NCBI GenBank assembly: GCA_966250335.1
Contig: CBINGZ010000017.1
Location: 1 to 64,000, forward strand
Length of the DNA: 64,000 nucleotides
From: OLB7 sp966250335
Lineage (GTDB): Bacteria; Bacteroidota; Ignavibacteria; OLB7
Direction: 5' to 3'
Shown in pieces: positions 45,406 to 54,410 of the stretch. How positions within the stretch are numbered: position 1 is the first letter of the stretch; every line of letters starts with the position of its first letter. The notes under the pieces are model-generated. The model was not told where the DNA came from and did not search any database. It was given only the letters and a program-made list of their open reading frames with translations. The position numbers and the translations under genes are program-made.

Positions 45406-45435
45406 ACGACCGCTCGTTTCGGCCCGAGCGGTCGT
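45406..45435 (-). terminator. Intrinsic-type hairpin after the ABM-like gene
   Basis: ACGACCGCTCG pairs with CGAGCGGTCGT (11 bp) around an 8-base loop, followed in the minus direction by TCCGTTTC. It starts 29 bases after the stop at 45465. Confidence 0.7.
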
Positions 45436-45464
45436 GAAATCGTTGCGACGTCGTCCGGGGGAGC

Positions 45465-45764
45465 TCACTCCACCTCGACGAGCGTTGTATACTTCGGCGA
45501 GTGCTTCGCCATGCTGATGATCTTGGCAAAGAGGTTGTCGCCGTCGGGATCGTCACGGTCGTCGAACGCCTCGTAGTCGGCATGGTTGGCGAACGTGAAC
45601 GTCTCGGTGAACGAATCGGTCTCCTTCCCCTGATTTTCGTACACGGCATACTGAACGCCGTCGGTCTGCTGGAAGTGATTCCGAAGCTGTTGGGTCGCGG
45701 CAAGATACTCCTCGCGCTGTCCCGGCTTCAGATCGACGTTCACCATCAAGATAACTTTAGGCAT
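45465..45764 (-). CDS. Small ABM/dimeric alpha-beta-barrel-like protein
   Basis: This 99-residue protein has the layout of a ferredoxin-like dimeric alpha/beta barrel: strand VILMVNVDLKPG, helix QREEYLAATQQLRNHFQ, strand VQYAVYENQGKETDSFTETF, helix HADYEAFDDR and strand YTTLVEVE. Many such proteins are small monooxygenases or binders, but no catalytic residue set is recognisable. The start at 45764 is chosen because the fold begins there; the longer upstream frame is not protein-like and no ribosome-binding site is seen. Confidence 0.72.
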   Translation of the reverse strand: MPKVILMVNVDLKPGQREEYLAATQQLRNHFQQTDGVQYAVYENQGKETDSFTETFTFANHADYEAFDDRDDPDGDNLFAKIISMAKHSPKYTTLVEVE

Positions 45765-45900
45765 GACTGTGAGATTATGGATATCAGGTATCGCTCGTTC
45801 CCGAAGAAGAACAAAGCTAAGGAAGGGGTGAGGACTTACAAAGGAAAGAGGTGAATTCCGGCAATCTTTTACGATTTCGGTATGACTCTTCCGGTCCCGA

Positions 45901-46317
45901 TCATTTTCTGGTCGCCTGCAGACCGTACATCCGGTAGTCGACTGCGATACAGCGATCGCTGACCACATCGAGCCCCGCCTCGGCCGCGCGGCGCTCCGCC
46001 TCCGGATTGACGACGCCGAGCTGGAACCAGACAGCCTTCGCTCCGGCGGCGATCGCGTCGTCCACCACCCGCATCAGAAACCTCGGATGACGAAAGACAT
46101 TGACGATGTCGACCTGCTCCGGAATGCTCTGGACGTCGGGATGGCTGGGCACGCCGAGCGCGGTCTCGATGGTGGGATTCACCGGATAGACCCTGTAGCC
46201 CTGCTGCTTCATATACGCGGCGATCCGGTAGCTGTCGCGCCATTCCTGGTCCGAACAGCCGACGACCGCGATCACTCGCGACTGCTCCAATATCTCTTTC
46301 GGGGTTCGCATGCCCAT
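45901..46317 (-). CDS. CoA-binding protein (YccU type)
   Basis: A 138-residue single-domain Rossmann protein of the succinyl-CoA-synthetase-like CoA-binding family. Motifs: IAVVGCSDQEWRDSYRIAAY, GYRVYPVNPTIETALG, VDIVNVFRHPRFLMRVVDDA and AVWFQLGVVNPEAERRAAEA, with the late Cys (DRCIAVDY). The start at 46317 is preferred; ATG at 46311 is equally possible. The biological role is unknown in most species. Confidence 0.9.
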   Translation of the reverse strand: MGMRTPKEILEQSRVIAVVGCSDQEWRDSYRIAAYMKQQGYRVYPVNPTIETALGVPSHPDVQSIPEQVDIVNVFRHPRFLMRVVDDAIAAGAKAVWFQLGVVNPEAERRAAEAGLDVVSDRCIAVDYRMYGLQATRK

Positions 46318-46668
46318 CGGAATACGATTCGTTGTGTTGCCGCCGAAAATCCGCTCCGGTCCGGAATCCCCCTCGAATCCCACCGGGCGGCGCCGTTATT
46401 GAAAGCCTGCCGGAATATACCTTCCGCCCCGATCTGTCTCCCCCCCTATGATGCAACAGAATGTTCGGGGAAACGGGTCGGGAAATCTCCTGCGACTCTC
46501 CCTCGGCCTGCCTCGTTTTCCATAACATGAAGGAAGGGGGATCGGGTTCGACGATCGGGCCTCCGAGCGGGGAATCAACCATTTCTTACAGGGGCCGAAC
46601 GGAACGGCCCTCGGCGCAAGGGTGCGCGAAGGGCCGTCTCTGCCGATATATCGTATCCTGCCGAGCCC
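46318..46668. other. 351-bp gap upstream of the CoA-binding gene
   Basis: Holds the terminator of the GH2-like gene near its right end. Otherwise no gene, repeat or known regulatory motif was seen. Confidence 0.45.
46605..46638 (-). terminator. Hairpin after the GH2-like gene
   Basis: ACGGCCCT pairs with AGGGCCGT, with an inner CGC/GCG pair, 30 bases past the stop at 46669. Confidence 0.55.
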
Positions 46669-49302
46669 TTATCCGCCGCTGTAGAGTCCCCCGATCCCCT
46701 CGCGCAGATAACTGAGCGTTGCGCTGGTCTCGCTGGAGGTGACGATCATCAGCAGCAGCACGACCGCCATGCCGCCGAGCGCGTAGCCGTAGACCTTCAA
46801 CGGCCGCACGTCGTAGACCACGGCCGTGCCGCGCAGAACCCGGTAGAGCATCCAGAGAAGGATCAGGACCATCACGCTGAAGGCGATCATCCCCGCCCCC
46901 GGCGCCTCCAGAACCCGATAGAGGATCATCGCCACCGGGATCAGCAGCAGCACCGGGAGCGCCCCCCAGATCGCGATGATATACGCGTCTCCGAAAAAGA
47001 TCCTGTTGCGAACGAACGCCGCGCAGAGCCGTATCAGCAGCGCCACGGCCAGCAGCAGCACGAAGAAGAAGAGGGTGAACGAGATGATCGAGAGCGCCGG
47101 ACGCCAGATGATGAAGTTGAGAAACTGCTTCAGCAGATCGGAGGTGATGATCGCGCTCAGGATCACATCGAACCCTTCATCCATCCGGTAGTAGTAGCAG
47201 AGGGAGGCCGAGATGACGGCGAACGTGACGGCGATCACCAGCCCCAGCACTGTGGTCTGGAAGCTGGAGAGAATCCGCTGGTCGCGGATGTCGGCGAAGA
47301 AGTTGAACGGCCGCAGCAGCGCGCGGAAGACGTTCTCGCGGAACCGCCTGGAGCTGTTGATCAGCATCAGAAAGACGATGGCGCAGGCGAAGCCGGTGGC
47401 GATGAAGGGAACGGTCGAGGGAGGACTGTACTCCCCGATCTGCACATCGGGCGTCTTCTGGTCGGTGTAGAGCGCCGTGAGCATCGACGCCCCCTGGCGC
47501 AGATCGCGGTCGAGGCCGTAGACACCGCATGTTGCGATATACTGCTCGTCGTTGTTGACGGTCAGCAGCGGACGGTCGGTCCGGTAGTCGTTGTATGACC
47601 AGTAGACCCCGCCGGCCAGCCCGAGCTGTTCGATCAGACCGTAGATGTCGCTGATATATTTCGCCTGCGCCTCGATGGCGATCGGATCGCTGTAGCCGCC
47701 GTGGTTGCCGAGCTGCACGAACTTCCCGTACGAAAGGATCGTCAGCGGCCGCTGGTTGTTCAGCTCCCGCTTCAGCTCGGTGATCTTCGCGGCCAGCCGC
47801 GACAGGTCGACGTCGAAGGCGTTGAGTCCGGCAATATCGCACAGCGAGCGAAGCTCGGCATTCCTCCAGGTGGAGGCGGAGAACGCCAGCAGGCGGTGAT
47901 CGAGAGAATCGACCACCCCCTTGATCCGCCGCACCACGTCGATCGCCTGCTCCTCCGTGCCGGGAATGGTGGCGCTGAGCCCGTAGGCGACCACGCAGGT
48001 GTTCTTCCCCCCCTGCTCCATCGTGAACTTGGCGCGGTCGAGGGCGCGCTTCAGATAGCTCTCATGACCGAAGAGGGCGGCCGGCGGCGTCCCGATCGGC
48101 ATGTCGATCATCGCCATCAGACCGAATTCGTCGCAGAGATTCAGCAGGTAGGGATGGGGGACGCCGTCCGCGAACCGGACGATGTTCACCCCCATATCCT
48201 TGATCGACTGCATATCCCGCTGCATCTGGTCGTACGAGAGCGAAGCGCCGTTGACCTTCGAGTCAGGGATGTAGACGATCCCCTTCAGGCTGATCGGCTC
48301 GCCGTTCAGCAGGATCTGGCTCCCCCGGGCCTCCAGATTCTGGAACCCCACCCGGAGCGGCAGTTCGTCGATGAGCGCCCCCTGGTAGCGGACCTGCACG
48401 ATGGCGTTGTAGAGATTCGGGTCCCCCGGCGCCCAGCGCTGCGGCGAAGGGACGTTGAGGGTCAGCTCCACGTTGGCCGTCCGTTTCGACTCCAGCGTGA
48501 AGTTCTGCGAGGCGCGCGCCACCTCCATCGGCGGGATCGTGTCGATCCCCGAGGGGCTCCGCAGGATCACCGAGAGCTCGAACTCCCCCCTGTCCGACTG
48601 AAGCGTCACGTTTCGGCCGAGCGAATCCCCCGGCGCTGCGGAGATGTTCATCCCCTTGAGCGCCCCGGAGACCACCCTGACCCTGAACTTCGCCGTGCCG
48701 GAGGAGGCGTCGACCGTCGTCTGGAACCGCGCGTCGTCCACCCAGACCCGGGGGACGCCGACAAGGACGATATCCCGATAGATTCCGCCGTAGGTCCTGC
48801 TCCCCAGAAAGAGCTTTCTGCCGGGAACGGTCGAGGTATACCCCAGCCTGTTCGCCACCTCGATCTGGATCGTGTTGGTGGCGGAGAGCTTCACTTCGTC
48901 CGGCACGTTGATCGAGAACGGCATGCCGGTCTCGTGCTGGTAGACGAACTGGTCGTTGATGGTGATCGTCGACTGGTACTGGATGCCGTAGGAGACGAGC
49001 TTCCAGCGATATTTCTGGAGCAGATCGGGGGGAATCTGGAATGTGCGCCGGAAGAGGAGCTCGTCCTGGTCGTTGAAGCAGCTCGGGATCGTCACGGCGC
49101 CCCACGAGTCCCCCCCGTCGGAGGAGAGCTGCCACGGACCGTTGAGGAGAATCACCGTGCGCGCCCCCCCCGAACTCAGCTCCTCGAACACCCTCTTGTC
49201 GGGAGGTTGCGGCGCCGGAAGGAAGTTCTCTGGTTGTGATTGTGCAAGCGCATGGAGCGCAGTGATCAGAACGAGAAACGGCAGGAAAAGGAGCTGTCTC
49301 AC
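46669..49302 (-). CDS. GH2-like pseudo-glycosidase fused to six membrane helices
   Basis: An 877-residue protein with a signal peptide (QLLFLPFLVLITALHALAQ). Residues about 35-160 form a GH2 sugar-binding jelly roll (LLNGPWQLSS; GIQYQSTITINDQFVYQHET; GRKLFLGSRTYGGIYRDIVL). An Ig-like domain follows, then a TIM barrel (EPISLKGIVYIPD; MQRDMQSIKDMGVNIVRFAD) to about 600. Where GH2 enzymes have NE (acid/base) this protein has SATIP near 441, and where the nucleophile motif TE(Y/F)G is expected it has LSYGK near 520. GGVYWSYNDY confirms the register. Six helices follow from about 630. Both catalytic Glu are gone, so a sugar-binding or sensory membrane protein is likely. GTG at 49302 is chosen because it starts the signal peptide; the longer frame begins with a TTG at 49416. 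Confidence 0.82.
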   Translation of the reverse strand: MRQLLFLPFLVLITALHALAQSQPENFLPAPQPPDKRVFEELSSGGARTVILLNGPWQLSSDGGDSWGAVTIPSCFNDQDELLFRRTFQIPPDLLQKYRWKLVSYGIQYQSTITINDQFVYQHETGMPFSINVPDEVKLSATNTIQIEVANRLGYTSTVPGRKLFLGSRTYGGIYRDIVLVGVPRVWVDDARFQTTVDASSGTAKFRVRVVSGALKGMNISAAPGDSLGRNVTLQSDRGEFELSVILRSPSGIDTIPPMEVARASQNFTLESKRTANVELTLNVPSPQRWAPGDPNLYNAIVQVRYQGALIDELPLRVGFQNLEARGSQILLNGEPISLKGIVYIPDSKVNGASLSYDQMQRDMQSIKDMGVNIVRFADGVPHPYLLNLCDEFGLMAMIDMPIGTPPAALFGHESYLKRALDRAKFTMEQGGKNTCVVAYGLSATIPGTEEQAIDVVRRIKGVVDSLDHRLLAFSASTWRNAELRSLCDIAGLNAFDVDLSRLAAKITELKRELNNQRPLTILSYGKFVQLGNHGGYSDPIAIEAQAKYISDIYGLIEQLGLAGGVYWSYNDYRTDRPLLTVNNDEQYIATCGVYGLDRDLRQGASMLTALYTDQKTPDVQIGEYSPPSTVPFIATGFACAIVFLMLINSSRRFRENVFRALLRPFNFFADIRDQRILSSFQTTVLGLVIAVTFAVISASLCYYYRMDEGFDVILSAIITSDLLKQFLNFIIWRPALSIISFTLFFFVLLLAVALLIRLCAAFVRNRIFFGDAYIIAIWGALPVLLLIPVAMILYRVLEAPGAGMIAFSVMVLILLWMLYRVLRGTAVVYDVRPLKVYGYALGGMAVVLLLMIVTSSETSATLSYLREGIGGLYSGG

Positions 49303-49489
49303 CAGGGTTGTTCTTCTTGAAGATGGGCCGATCGATACGGCAGAGGAAACCGTTCCGGAGGGGGATCGCAACGATCGATCAGCGCTCCGCGGCTGATCCC
49401 GTCCGGATAGGGGCAAAAGTACGAACCAGCCGAGGGAATACCAATCCGGACGGTGAAAGGAGATGTTCCCGCGGGGGAGAATCGGAGAT

Positions 49490-49711
49490 CTAGTAGACGT
49501 TCCGCCCGCGGTAGTGCGGCTTGAACGGTCGCAGCCTGAGCGTCCGGATCGGCGGGTACGGCAGGACCATCACCACGGGGTCGGGCTCGGTATACGAAAT
49601 GGTTCGCTCCACCTCGATCGCCGAAAGCACCACCGCCAGCACGAACGTCAGCCACATCCGCAGCACGGAGGCATAGAGAGTATCGACGATATGGGGGATC
49701 GGATGGACCAT
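49490..49711 (-). CDS. Small single-pass membrane protein, end of LPS run
   Basis: A 73-residue protein with one membrane helix (LYASVLRMWLTFVLAVVLSA), an N-terminal His/Pro stretch and a Pro-rich basic tail (ISYTEPDPVVMVLPYPPIRT). The layout recalls the N-terminal anchor of TonB or other envelope-spanning proteins, but the rest is missing. It begins eight bases after the GT9 stop on the same strand, which is operon-like. No ribosome-binding site is seen and no family is recognised. Confidence 0.5.
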   Translation of the reverse strand: MVHPIPHIVDTLYASVLRMWLTFVLAVVLSAIEVERTISYTEPDPVVMVLPYPPIRTLRLRPFKPHYRGRNVY

Positions 49712-49719
49712 CTGCCGGT

Positions 49720-50733
49720 TCAGGATATGCCGAGCGTCGCCAGGAGCTGCTCGACGGAGATCTCGTTCATACATCGATGGGTCCCGATCGGGCAGGACCG
49801 CGCGCCGTGAATGCCGCATGGACGGCAGGAAAGCCCGGTTGTTTCAACGACCGCCGATCTCTCCCCGACCGGCCCGAACCCGAACTCCGGCACGGTCGGC
49901 CCGAAGACCGCCGTGACCGGCGTCCCCACGCTCTCGGCGATATGAAGCGGCGCGCTGTCGTTGGTGATCACCCGTTCGGCGATCGAGAGAAGGGCGACGA
50001 GATCGACGAGGGGAAGATCGCCGGCCGCCATATCCCGCTCCGGGACCTCCGCCAGCGACGCGATCCGCTCGCAGAGCCCCCTCTCGCCGGGGCTTCCGGT
50101 CAGGACCACCCGGGCGCCCGATTCCCGCAGGCGTCGCGCCGTCCCCGCATATCCCTCCACCCTCCACTGCTTGGTGGGCCAGACCGAGCCGGGGGCGATC
50201 ACGTAGAGCGGAGCATCTCCCCCGAACCGCCGGCTCATCCGTTCCACGGCCTCCGGGTCGGGGAGGAGCCATGTGCGGCGCTCATCCGCTCCGCTCTCCA
50301 CGCCGATCCTCCCCAGAAGCGCCGCGTTGCGGTCGGTCTCGTGCGCAAGTATATCGTACTCGACCTTGTCGGTCAGAAGCCAGGGAGCATCGCTCTGCCT
50401 GAACCCGACCCGGCGGGGAACGCCGGCGCGCCGGAGTATCCAGGAGGAACGAAAGGAGCGATGCGGGGTCAGGGCTGTCCCGTAGTTCCCGGCGGCCAGC
50501 TCGGCGGTCAGATCCGCCGTTCCCGACCGGTCGCGCTTCCTGAAGGGGTGAACCCGTGCCACCGCCGGATGCCCGGCGAAGAGCCCCGCGAATTCCGCCC
50601 GGACGACGATCCCGACCCGCGTACCGGGACGACGCGCCGCCAGCGTACGGAGCATGCCGGAGGCGAGGACCGCATCCCCCAGAAACCCGCTCTGCACGAT
50701 CACGATCGAACCGTCGGACCCCGATTCACTCAT
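49720..50733 (-). CDS. GT9 heptosyltransferase-type glycosyltransferase
   Basis: A 337-residue GT-B enzyme of family GT9 (WaaF/WaaC/RfaF-like). The N-terminal part has SIVIVQSGFLGDAVLASGML, the middle YVIAPGSVWPTKQWRVEGYA, and the C-terminal donor site ITNDSAPLHIAESVGTPVTAVFGP (kept in two parts: ITNDSAPLHIAESVGTP and VTAVFGPTVPEFG), with the GPTVP family signature. It likely adds heptose to inner-core LPS. Its start overlaps the stop of the acyltransferase by eight bases, so LPS and lipid A steps are coupled. A late C-x2-C cluster (SCRPCGIHGARSC) is an unusual extra feature. Confidence 0.9.
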   Translation of the reverse strand: MSESGSDGSIVIVQSGFLGDAVLASGMLRTLAARRPGTRVGIVVRAEFAGLFAGHPAVARVHPFRKRDRSGTADLTAELAAGNYGTALTPHRSFRSSWILRRAGVPRRVGFRQSDAPWLLTDKVEYDILAHETDRNAALLGRIGVESGADERRTWLLPDPEAVERMSRRFGGDAPLYVIAPGSVWPTKQWRVEGYAGTARRLRESGARVVLTGSPGERGLCERIASLAEVPERDMAAGDLPLVDLVALLSIAERVITNDSAPLHIAESVGTPVTAVFGPTVPEFGFGPVGERSAVVETTGLSCRPCGIHGARSCPIGTHRCMNEISVEQLLATLGIS

Positions 50734-51601
50734 ATCGCACTCCGGGGGAATGTTTCCAGCGGCGGTGCTGCCAGAGCCAGAGCTCCGGCCGGAGCAGGGT
50801 CGCCGATTCGAGTCTGTCCAGGTAGCGCTGCGTCAGGTGCCGGGCTCCCTCCGGGGTGTCGGGGAGATCGTTGTGCGATATCTCCTCCAGCCGCACGCTG
50901 TACCCCCCCTCCGCGTCCCGCGCGGCAAAGCCGACGATCAGACGGGGTCTATATCGGAGCACGAGACGTGCAGGAGCGGCAAAGGCCCAGGTGGGGATAC
51001 CGAACATCGAGACGAGACATTCTCCCTCGGAGGCGGACTGATCGGCCAGCATCGCCAGCACTCCCCCTTCGCGAAGGATCGAGGTCGCCTCCCGCGCCGC
51101 CCGCGACGTCGGGATCAGCCGGTTCCCCCTGGAGGTCCGCATCCGTTCGAGCTGGCCGTGGTCGTTCTGGTCCTTGACGATCACGTTGAAGGGGACACCC
51201 GCCTGCGCCGCGGCGCCGAAGGCAAGGAGTTCCCAGTTGCCGAAATGTCCGGAGAGGAGCATCGCCCCTTCCGGACCGATCGTGCGGAGAAGTTCCAGAT
51301 TGGAGATCGTCAGTCTGGAACGAAGCTCGCGATCCGAGAGATGTCGGAGCGTGAGAAGTTCAAGGAAGACGGTGAAGAGATTGACCGTCGATTCCCGCCC
51401 GATCCGTTCCCGTTCCCCTTCGGAGAGCTCCGGAAACGCCAGGGCGAGATTCCGCCGGACCACGCTTCTGCGCAGCCCCAGTCTCCATGCCGCCAGCCCG
51501 ATCGGACGCGCCAGCCGCCGGCAGAGCCCGAACGGAATGATCCTGCCGACCGGCCCGAACAATCCCCGCCACAGAAGCGCGGCCGCGCGTGAACCTGCCA
51601 T
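50726..51601 (-). CDS. Lipid A biosynthesis acyltransferase (LpxL/HtrB-type)
   Basis: A 291-residue lysophospholipid/lipid A acyltransferase. A membrane-associated N-terminus is followed by the HX4(D/E) catalytic motif in LLSGHFGNWELLAFG and by an active-site region with VIVKDQNDHGQLERMRTSRG and VLAMLADQSASEGECLVSMF. It should add a secondary acyl chain to KDO2-lipid A. The ATG at 51601 lies four bases after the stop of the GWxTD gene, supporting an operon. An earlier in-frame start (51661) would overlap that gene by 56 bases and lacks homology. Confidence 0.88.
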   Translation of the reverse strand: MAGSRAAALLWRGLFGPVGRIIPFGLCRRLARPIGLAAWRLGLRRSVVRRNLALAFPELSEGERERIGRESTVNLFTVFLELLTLRHLSDRELRSRLTISNLELLRTIGPEGAMLLSGHFGNWELLAFGAAAQAGVPFNVIVKDQNDHGQLERMRTSRGNRLIPTSRAAREATSILREGGVLAMLADQSASEGECLVSMFGIPTWAFAAPARLVLRYRPRLIVGFAARDAEGGYSVRLEEISHNDLPDTPEGARHLTQRYLDRLESATLLRPELWLWQHRRWKHSPGVRYE

Positions 51602-51605
51602 CCGG

Positions 51606-53090
51606 TCAGCGCGGATAATTGCCTGTGCCCTGCGACCCCTGCGACTTGTGCATCGTCGCATACTCCGCCTTCCAGTTCTCGAACCTCCGCTCCCCCGGCG
51701 CCGTCGAGTGGACGAGCTGGAAGGTGGAGGTCTCGGTCCTGTCGACGAAGACGAAATCGTAGCCGAGCTGGCTGTAATGCCAGATCTGGTACGGCTTCTC
51801 GTTGTACTCGTTCTGGCGCCGTTCTATCGCATTCGGCTCCCCGTACTTCAGGAGCACGCGCCCGCGGTCGCTGTCCCAGCCGTTCGGCGACATCGGCGAG
51901 TTGTAGAGGTTGCGCGCCTTCTCCACCAGCTTCATGTAGTCGTCGCGGTTCTCGTTCTCCACGGTCCCGATCGTCTCGTCCCGCTTCAGCCAGAACTGCG
52001 TCAGGAACCTCCCCTTCGCCTCGGCCCCATCCAGCCCGCGCCAGACCGCAAGCTCCTCGTCCCGTATGATCGGCCTGATCTTGGTGAACTCCAGATCGAG
52101 CTCCGCGACCTTCATCCCGGCGTAGACCGGGTCGACGACATCGACATGCATCAGGGGTGAGAGCCCGCCGCTCTCGGCGCGGGCGAGCAGCATATCGCGT
52201 TCGGGATTTCGCAGCGCGAAGTATTTCATCACCTGCATCGAGTCTGTGGCCGAGCGCATGTAGCCGCCGTAGACGGTGACTCCAAGGTAGTAGTCGCCGC
52301 TGGGGAGATCCTCCACGGTGGTGGAGAAGAGCTCCATCACCGCCCCCCCGGAGGGGCGGGCACGCGTCACCTCGCTCCGGTGAAGAAGCCGCCCGGCCGT
52401 GTCGGTGATCATGTACTGGATGTTGTACTCGGAGGTGGGGGCAAGGTTCGCGTTGTAGATCTCGAAATAGGCGTTCACCACAAGCATCGGAGCGGCCACG
52501 ATCTCGGCCACGTTCGGCAGGACCGCGTACCCGTTCTTGTAGAATATATCGGATTCATCCTCGCTCGGCTCCGCGCCGGCGATCAGCTCCACGTCGCTCA
52601 CCTGGAGCTTCCGTTCGGAGTAGTCGCGCACGATCATCGTGAAGGTCGCCGAATCGGAGGCCCCCCCTTCGGCCATGTCGCGGAAGACGATCTTCGCCCT
52701 GTAGGGACCGGGATGGAGCGCCAGCGTCTTCAACCCCATCAGCATCCTCCCCCCCTTCGCGTCGACGGCGCGACGGTTGCCGGTGATCCATTCGGTGGAA
52801 AGGACCTCGATCCCCAGCGCTCCGACCACGCTCAGCCGCAGATGGAGCTTTCCCACTCCCTCCTTCGGCTCCCCCGGCTTCGCCGCTTCCTTCACGTACC
52901 GGAGCCCCTCCTCCGAGAACTGGTACTGGAATTCGACCAGGGAGAGGGAATCGTTGAAGGCGAACGTGTGGTAGGTATAGCTGAACTCCATCGCTCCCGG
53001 CTCATCCTCGGCATGGAGCAGGGGCGGAGCGGCCGCCGTCAGGAGGAGGTAGAGAAGAACGGAGGGGAAAGAACGTATGAACTGCTTCAT
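51606..53090 (-). CDS. GWxTD-domain secreted protein
   Basis: A 494-residue periplasmic protein with signal peptide (FPSVLLYLLLTAAAPPLLHA). The long beta-rich middle (KLHLRLSVVGALGIEVLSTE; PYRAKIVFRDMAEGG) and a C-terminal GWxTD domain are visible: NGWDSDRGRVLLKYGEPNAI, where Gly-Trp-Asp-Ser-Asp replaces the usual GWxTD and the RGR...YGEP tail is intact. GWxTD proteins occur in Bacteroidota and related groups and have no established enzymatic role. It is the first gene of the LPS-type run and sits four bases from the acyltransferase start. Confidence 0.87.
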   Translation of the reverse strand: MKQFIRSFPSVLLYLLLTAAAPPLLHAEDEPGAMEFSYTYHTFAFNDSLSLVEFQYQFSEEGLRYVKEAAKPGEPKEGVGKLHLRLSVVGALGIEVLSTEWITGNRRAVDAKGGRMLMGLKTLALHPGPYRAKIVFRDMAEGGASDSATFTMIVRDYSERKLQVSDVELIAGAEPSEDESDIFYKNGYAVLPNVAEIVAAPMLVVNAYFEIYNANLAPTSEYNIQYMITDTAGRLLHRSEVTRARPSGGAVMELFSTTVEDLPSGDYYLGVTVYGGYMRSATDSMQVMKYFALRNPERDMLLARAESGGLSPLMHVDVVDPVYAGMKVAELDLEFTKIRPIIRDEELAVWRGLDGAEAKGRFLTQFWLKRDETIGTVENENRDDYMKLVEKARNLYNSPMSPNGWDSDRGRVLLKYGEPNAIERRQNEYNEKPYQIWHYSQLGYDFVFVDRTETSTFQLVHSTAPGERRFENWKAEYATMHKSQGSQGTGNYPR

Positions 53091-53205
53091 GACGTATGAG
53101 GATCTGGTTGGGAGGAAACGAAACGGCCGGAAACGGGAGCGGGCCGGTCATCGCCCGGCGCTTCGATCGCGTCGCAGACAATGGACGAGGCCCGCAGGGG
53201 TCGAT

Positions 53206-53235
53206 TGTACCTGCCGGACGAATCCGGCAGGTACA
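53206..53235 (-). terminator. Hairpin after the PorV-like gene
   Basis: TGTACCTGCCGGA pairs perfectly with TCCGGCAGGTACA (13 bp) around CGAA. It starts 19 bases after the stop at 53254. No strong T-run follows. Confidence 0.75.
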
Positions 53236-53253
53236 TTGTCGAAAGGTCGCCGT

Positions 53254-54300
53254 TTACTGGAACCGCACGCTCGCGGTGATCTGGTTGATCAGACCGAGGG
53301 TCGAGTGCGGCTTGATGCCGTAGTCGAGGCTGCCGTAGAACGATCCGATATCATAGCGGAGACCGATGCCGCCGCTGATGTTGTAGGCGTCCGGGGAACC
53401 GAGCAGCACACCGACGCGGGCGGCGACCAGGTTGTTCCAGACGTACTCGGCGCCCACCGACACATGCTCCGGAGCCTCGGACGAGGTCGAGAACTCGGTC
53501 GCCAGCAGAAGCTGGTTCTCCGGGTCCCCTTCCAGAACGTCGGAGGAGAGACCGGCGCGGAAGATGAGCGGCAGCGACGCCTCGATCGCCTCCAGCTCCA
53601 CGTCGGGCGCCTGGTTGCCGGTCACCGGGTCCACGTTGCCGCGGATGGTGATCTGCGAACCGGTGTACTTCACCGGGGCCGAGAGGTTGTTCACGGCGAA
53701 GCCGATGCGCAGGCCGAGCAGCCCCGGCTTGTAGAGCGTGCCGACGTCGAAGGCGACGCCGCTGGCGGAGACGTTGGCGATCCCCAGGTTCACGAACTTG
53801 CCGGTGACGCCGAACGAGAACTGATCGGTGAGCTGTCCGGCAAAGGTGAGTCCGAAGGCGAGATCGGTGGCCGAGTAGCGGCCGCCGGTTCCATCCTGGT
53901 CGAACATCGTCGTCTCCTCGATGTCGCCGGAGGTGAAGGTGACGGCGCTGACGCCGACCTTGTAGGCATCACCCACCGGGAAGGCGGCGCCGGCGAAGTT
54001 GTGCGACATACCGGCGAAGAGCGCGCCGTAGCTGTAGGCTCCGCTGGTCCCCTGGGCCTGCGTGATGCCGGCCGGGTTCCAGTAGAGGGCCGTGGGATCG
54101 TCGGCGACGCCGGCGAACCCGCTGCCGAGCGCGACCGCGCGCGCGCCGACCGGCATCGTCAGGAACGATCCCGTCCCCGCGCCGACCTTCGAGAACTCAC
54201 GCTCGGTCGTGGTAGGAGGCGTATCCTGGGCCACGGCTCCGGCGGTAAGAGCACCGAACCCGAGAGCCATGAGCAGCCCGTGTCTGTATAGTCTGTACAT
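53254..54300 (-). CDS. PorV/PorQ-family (UPF0164) outer-membrane barrel
   Basis: A 348-residue protein of the PorV/PorQ group related to FadL barrels. A signal peptide (HGLLMALGFGALTAGAVAQ) is followed by SFLTMPVGARAVALGSGFAG with VADDPTALYWNPAGI, the family hallmark, then alternating strands and a terminal ITASVRFQ strand. Relatives ferry T9SS cargo to the sorting complex at the cell surface or assist export. It follows the 1313-aa secreted protein gene. The ATG at 54300 is preferred: GGAG nine bases upstream starts it, while the frame's first ATG at 54330 has none. Confidence 0.88.
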   Translation of the reverse strand: MYRLYRHGLLMALGFGALTAGAVAQDTPPTTTEREFSKVGAGTGSFLTMPVGARAVALGSGFAGVADDPTALYWNPAGITQAQGTSGAYSYGALFAGMSHNFAGAAFPVGDAYKVGVSAVTFTSGDIEETTMFDQDGTGGRYSATDLAFGLTFAGQLTDQFSFGVTGKFVNLGIANVSASGVAFDVGTLYKPGLLGLRIGFAVNNLSAPVKYTGSQITIRGNVDPVTGNQAPDVELEAIEASLPLIFRAGLSSDVLEGDPENQLLLATEFSTSSEAPEHVSVGAEYVWNNLVAARVGVLLGSPDAYNISGGIGLRYDIGSFYGSLDYGIKPHSTLGLINQITASVRFQ

Positions 54301-54365
54301 GAAGGTATCTCCAGTATAAAATATTCGCATTCCGATAAGATCAGGACGGCTGCGATGACCTTTCC

Positions 54366-54390
54366 GGCTCCCCGCCGAACGCGGGGAGCC
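54366..54390 (-). terminator. Hairpin after the 1313-aa gene
   Basis: GGCTCCCCGC pairs perfectly with GCGGGGAGCC (10 bp) around CGAAC, 20 bases past the stop at 54411. It also lies upstream of the PorV-like start. Confidence 0.7.
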
Positions 54391-54410
54391 GTGAGGTCGC
54401 TGGTATCGGG

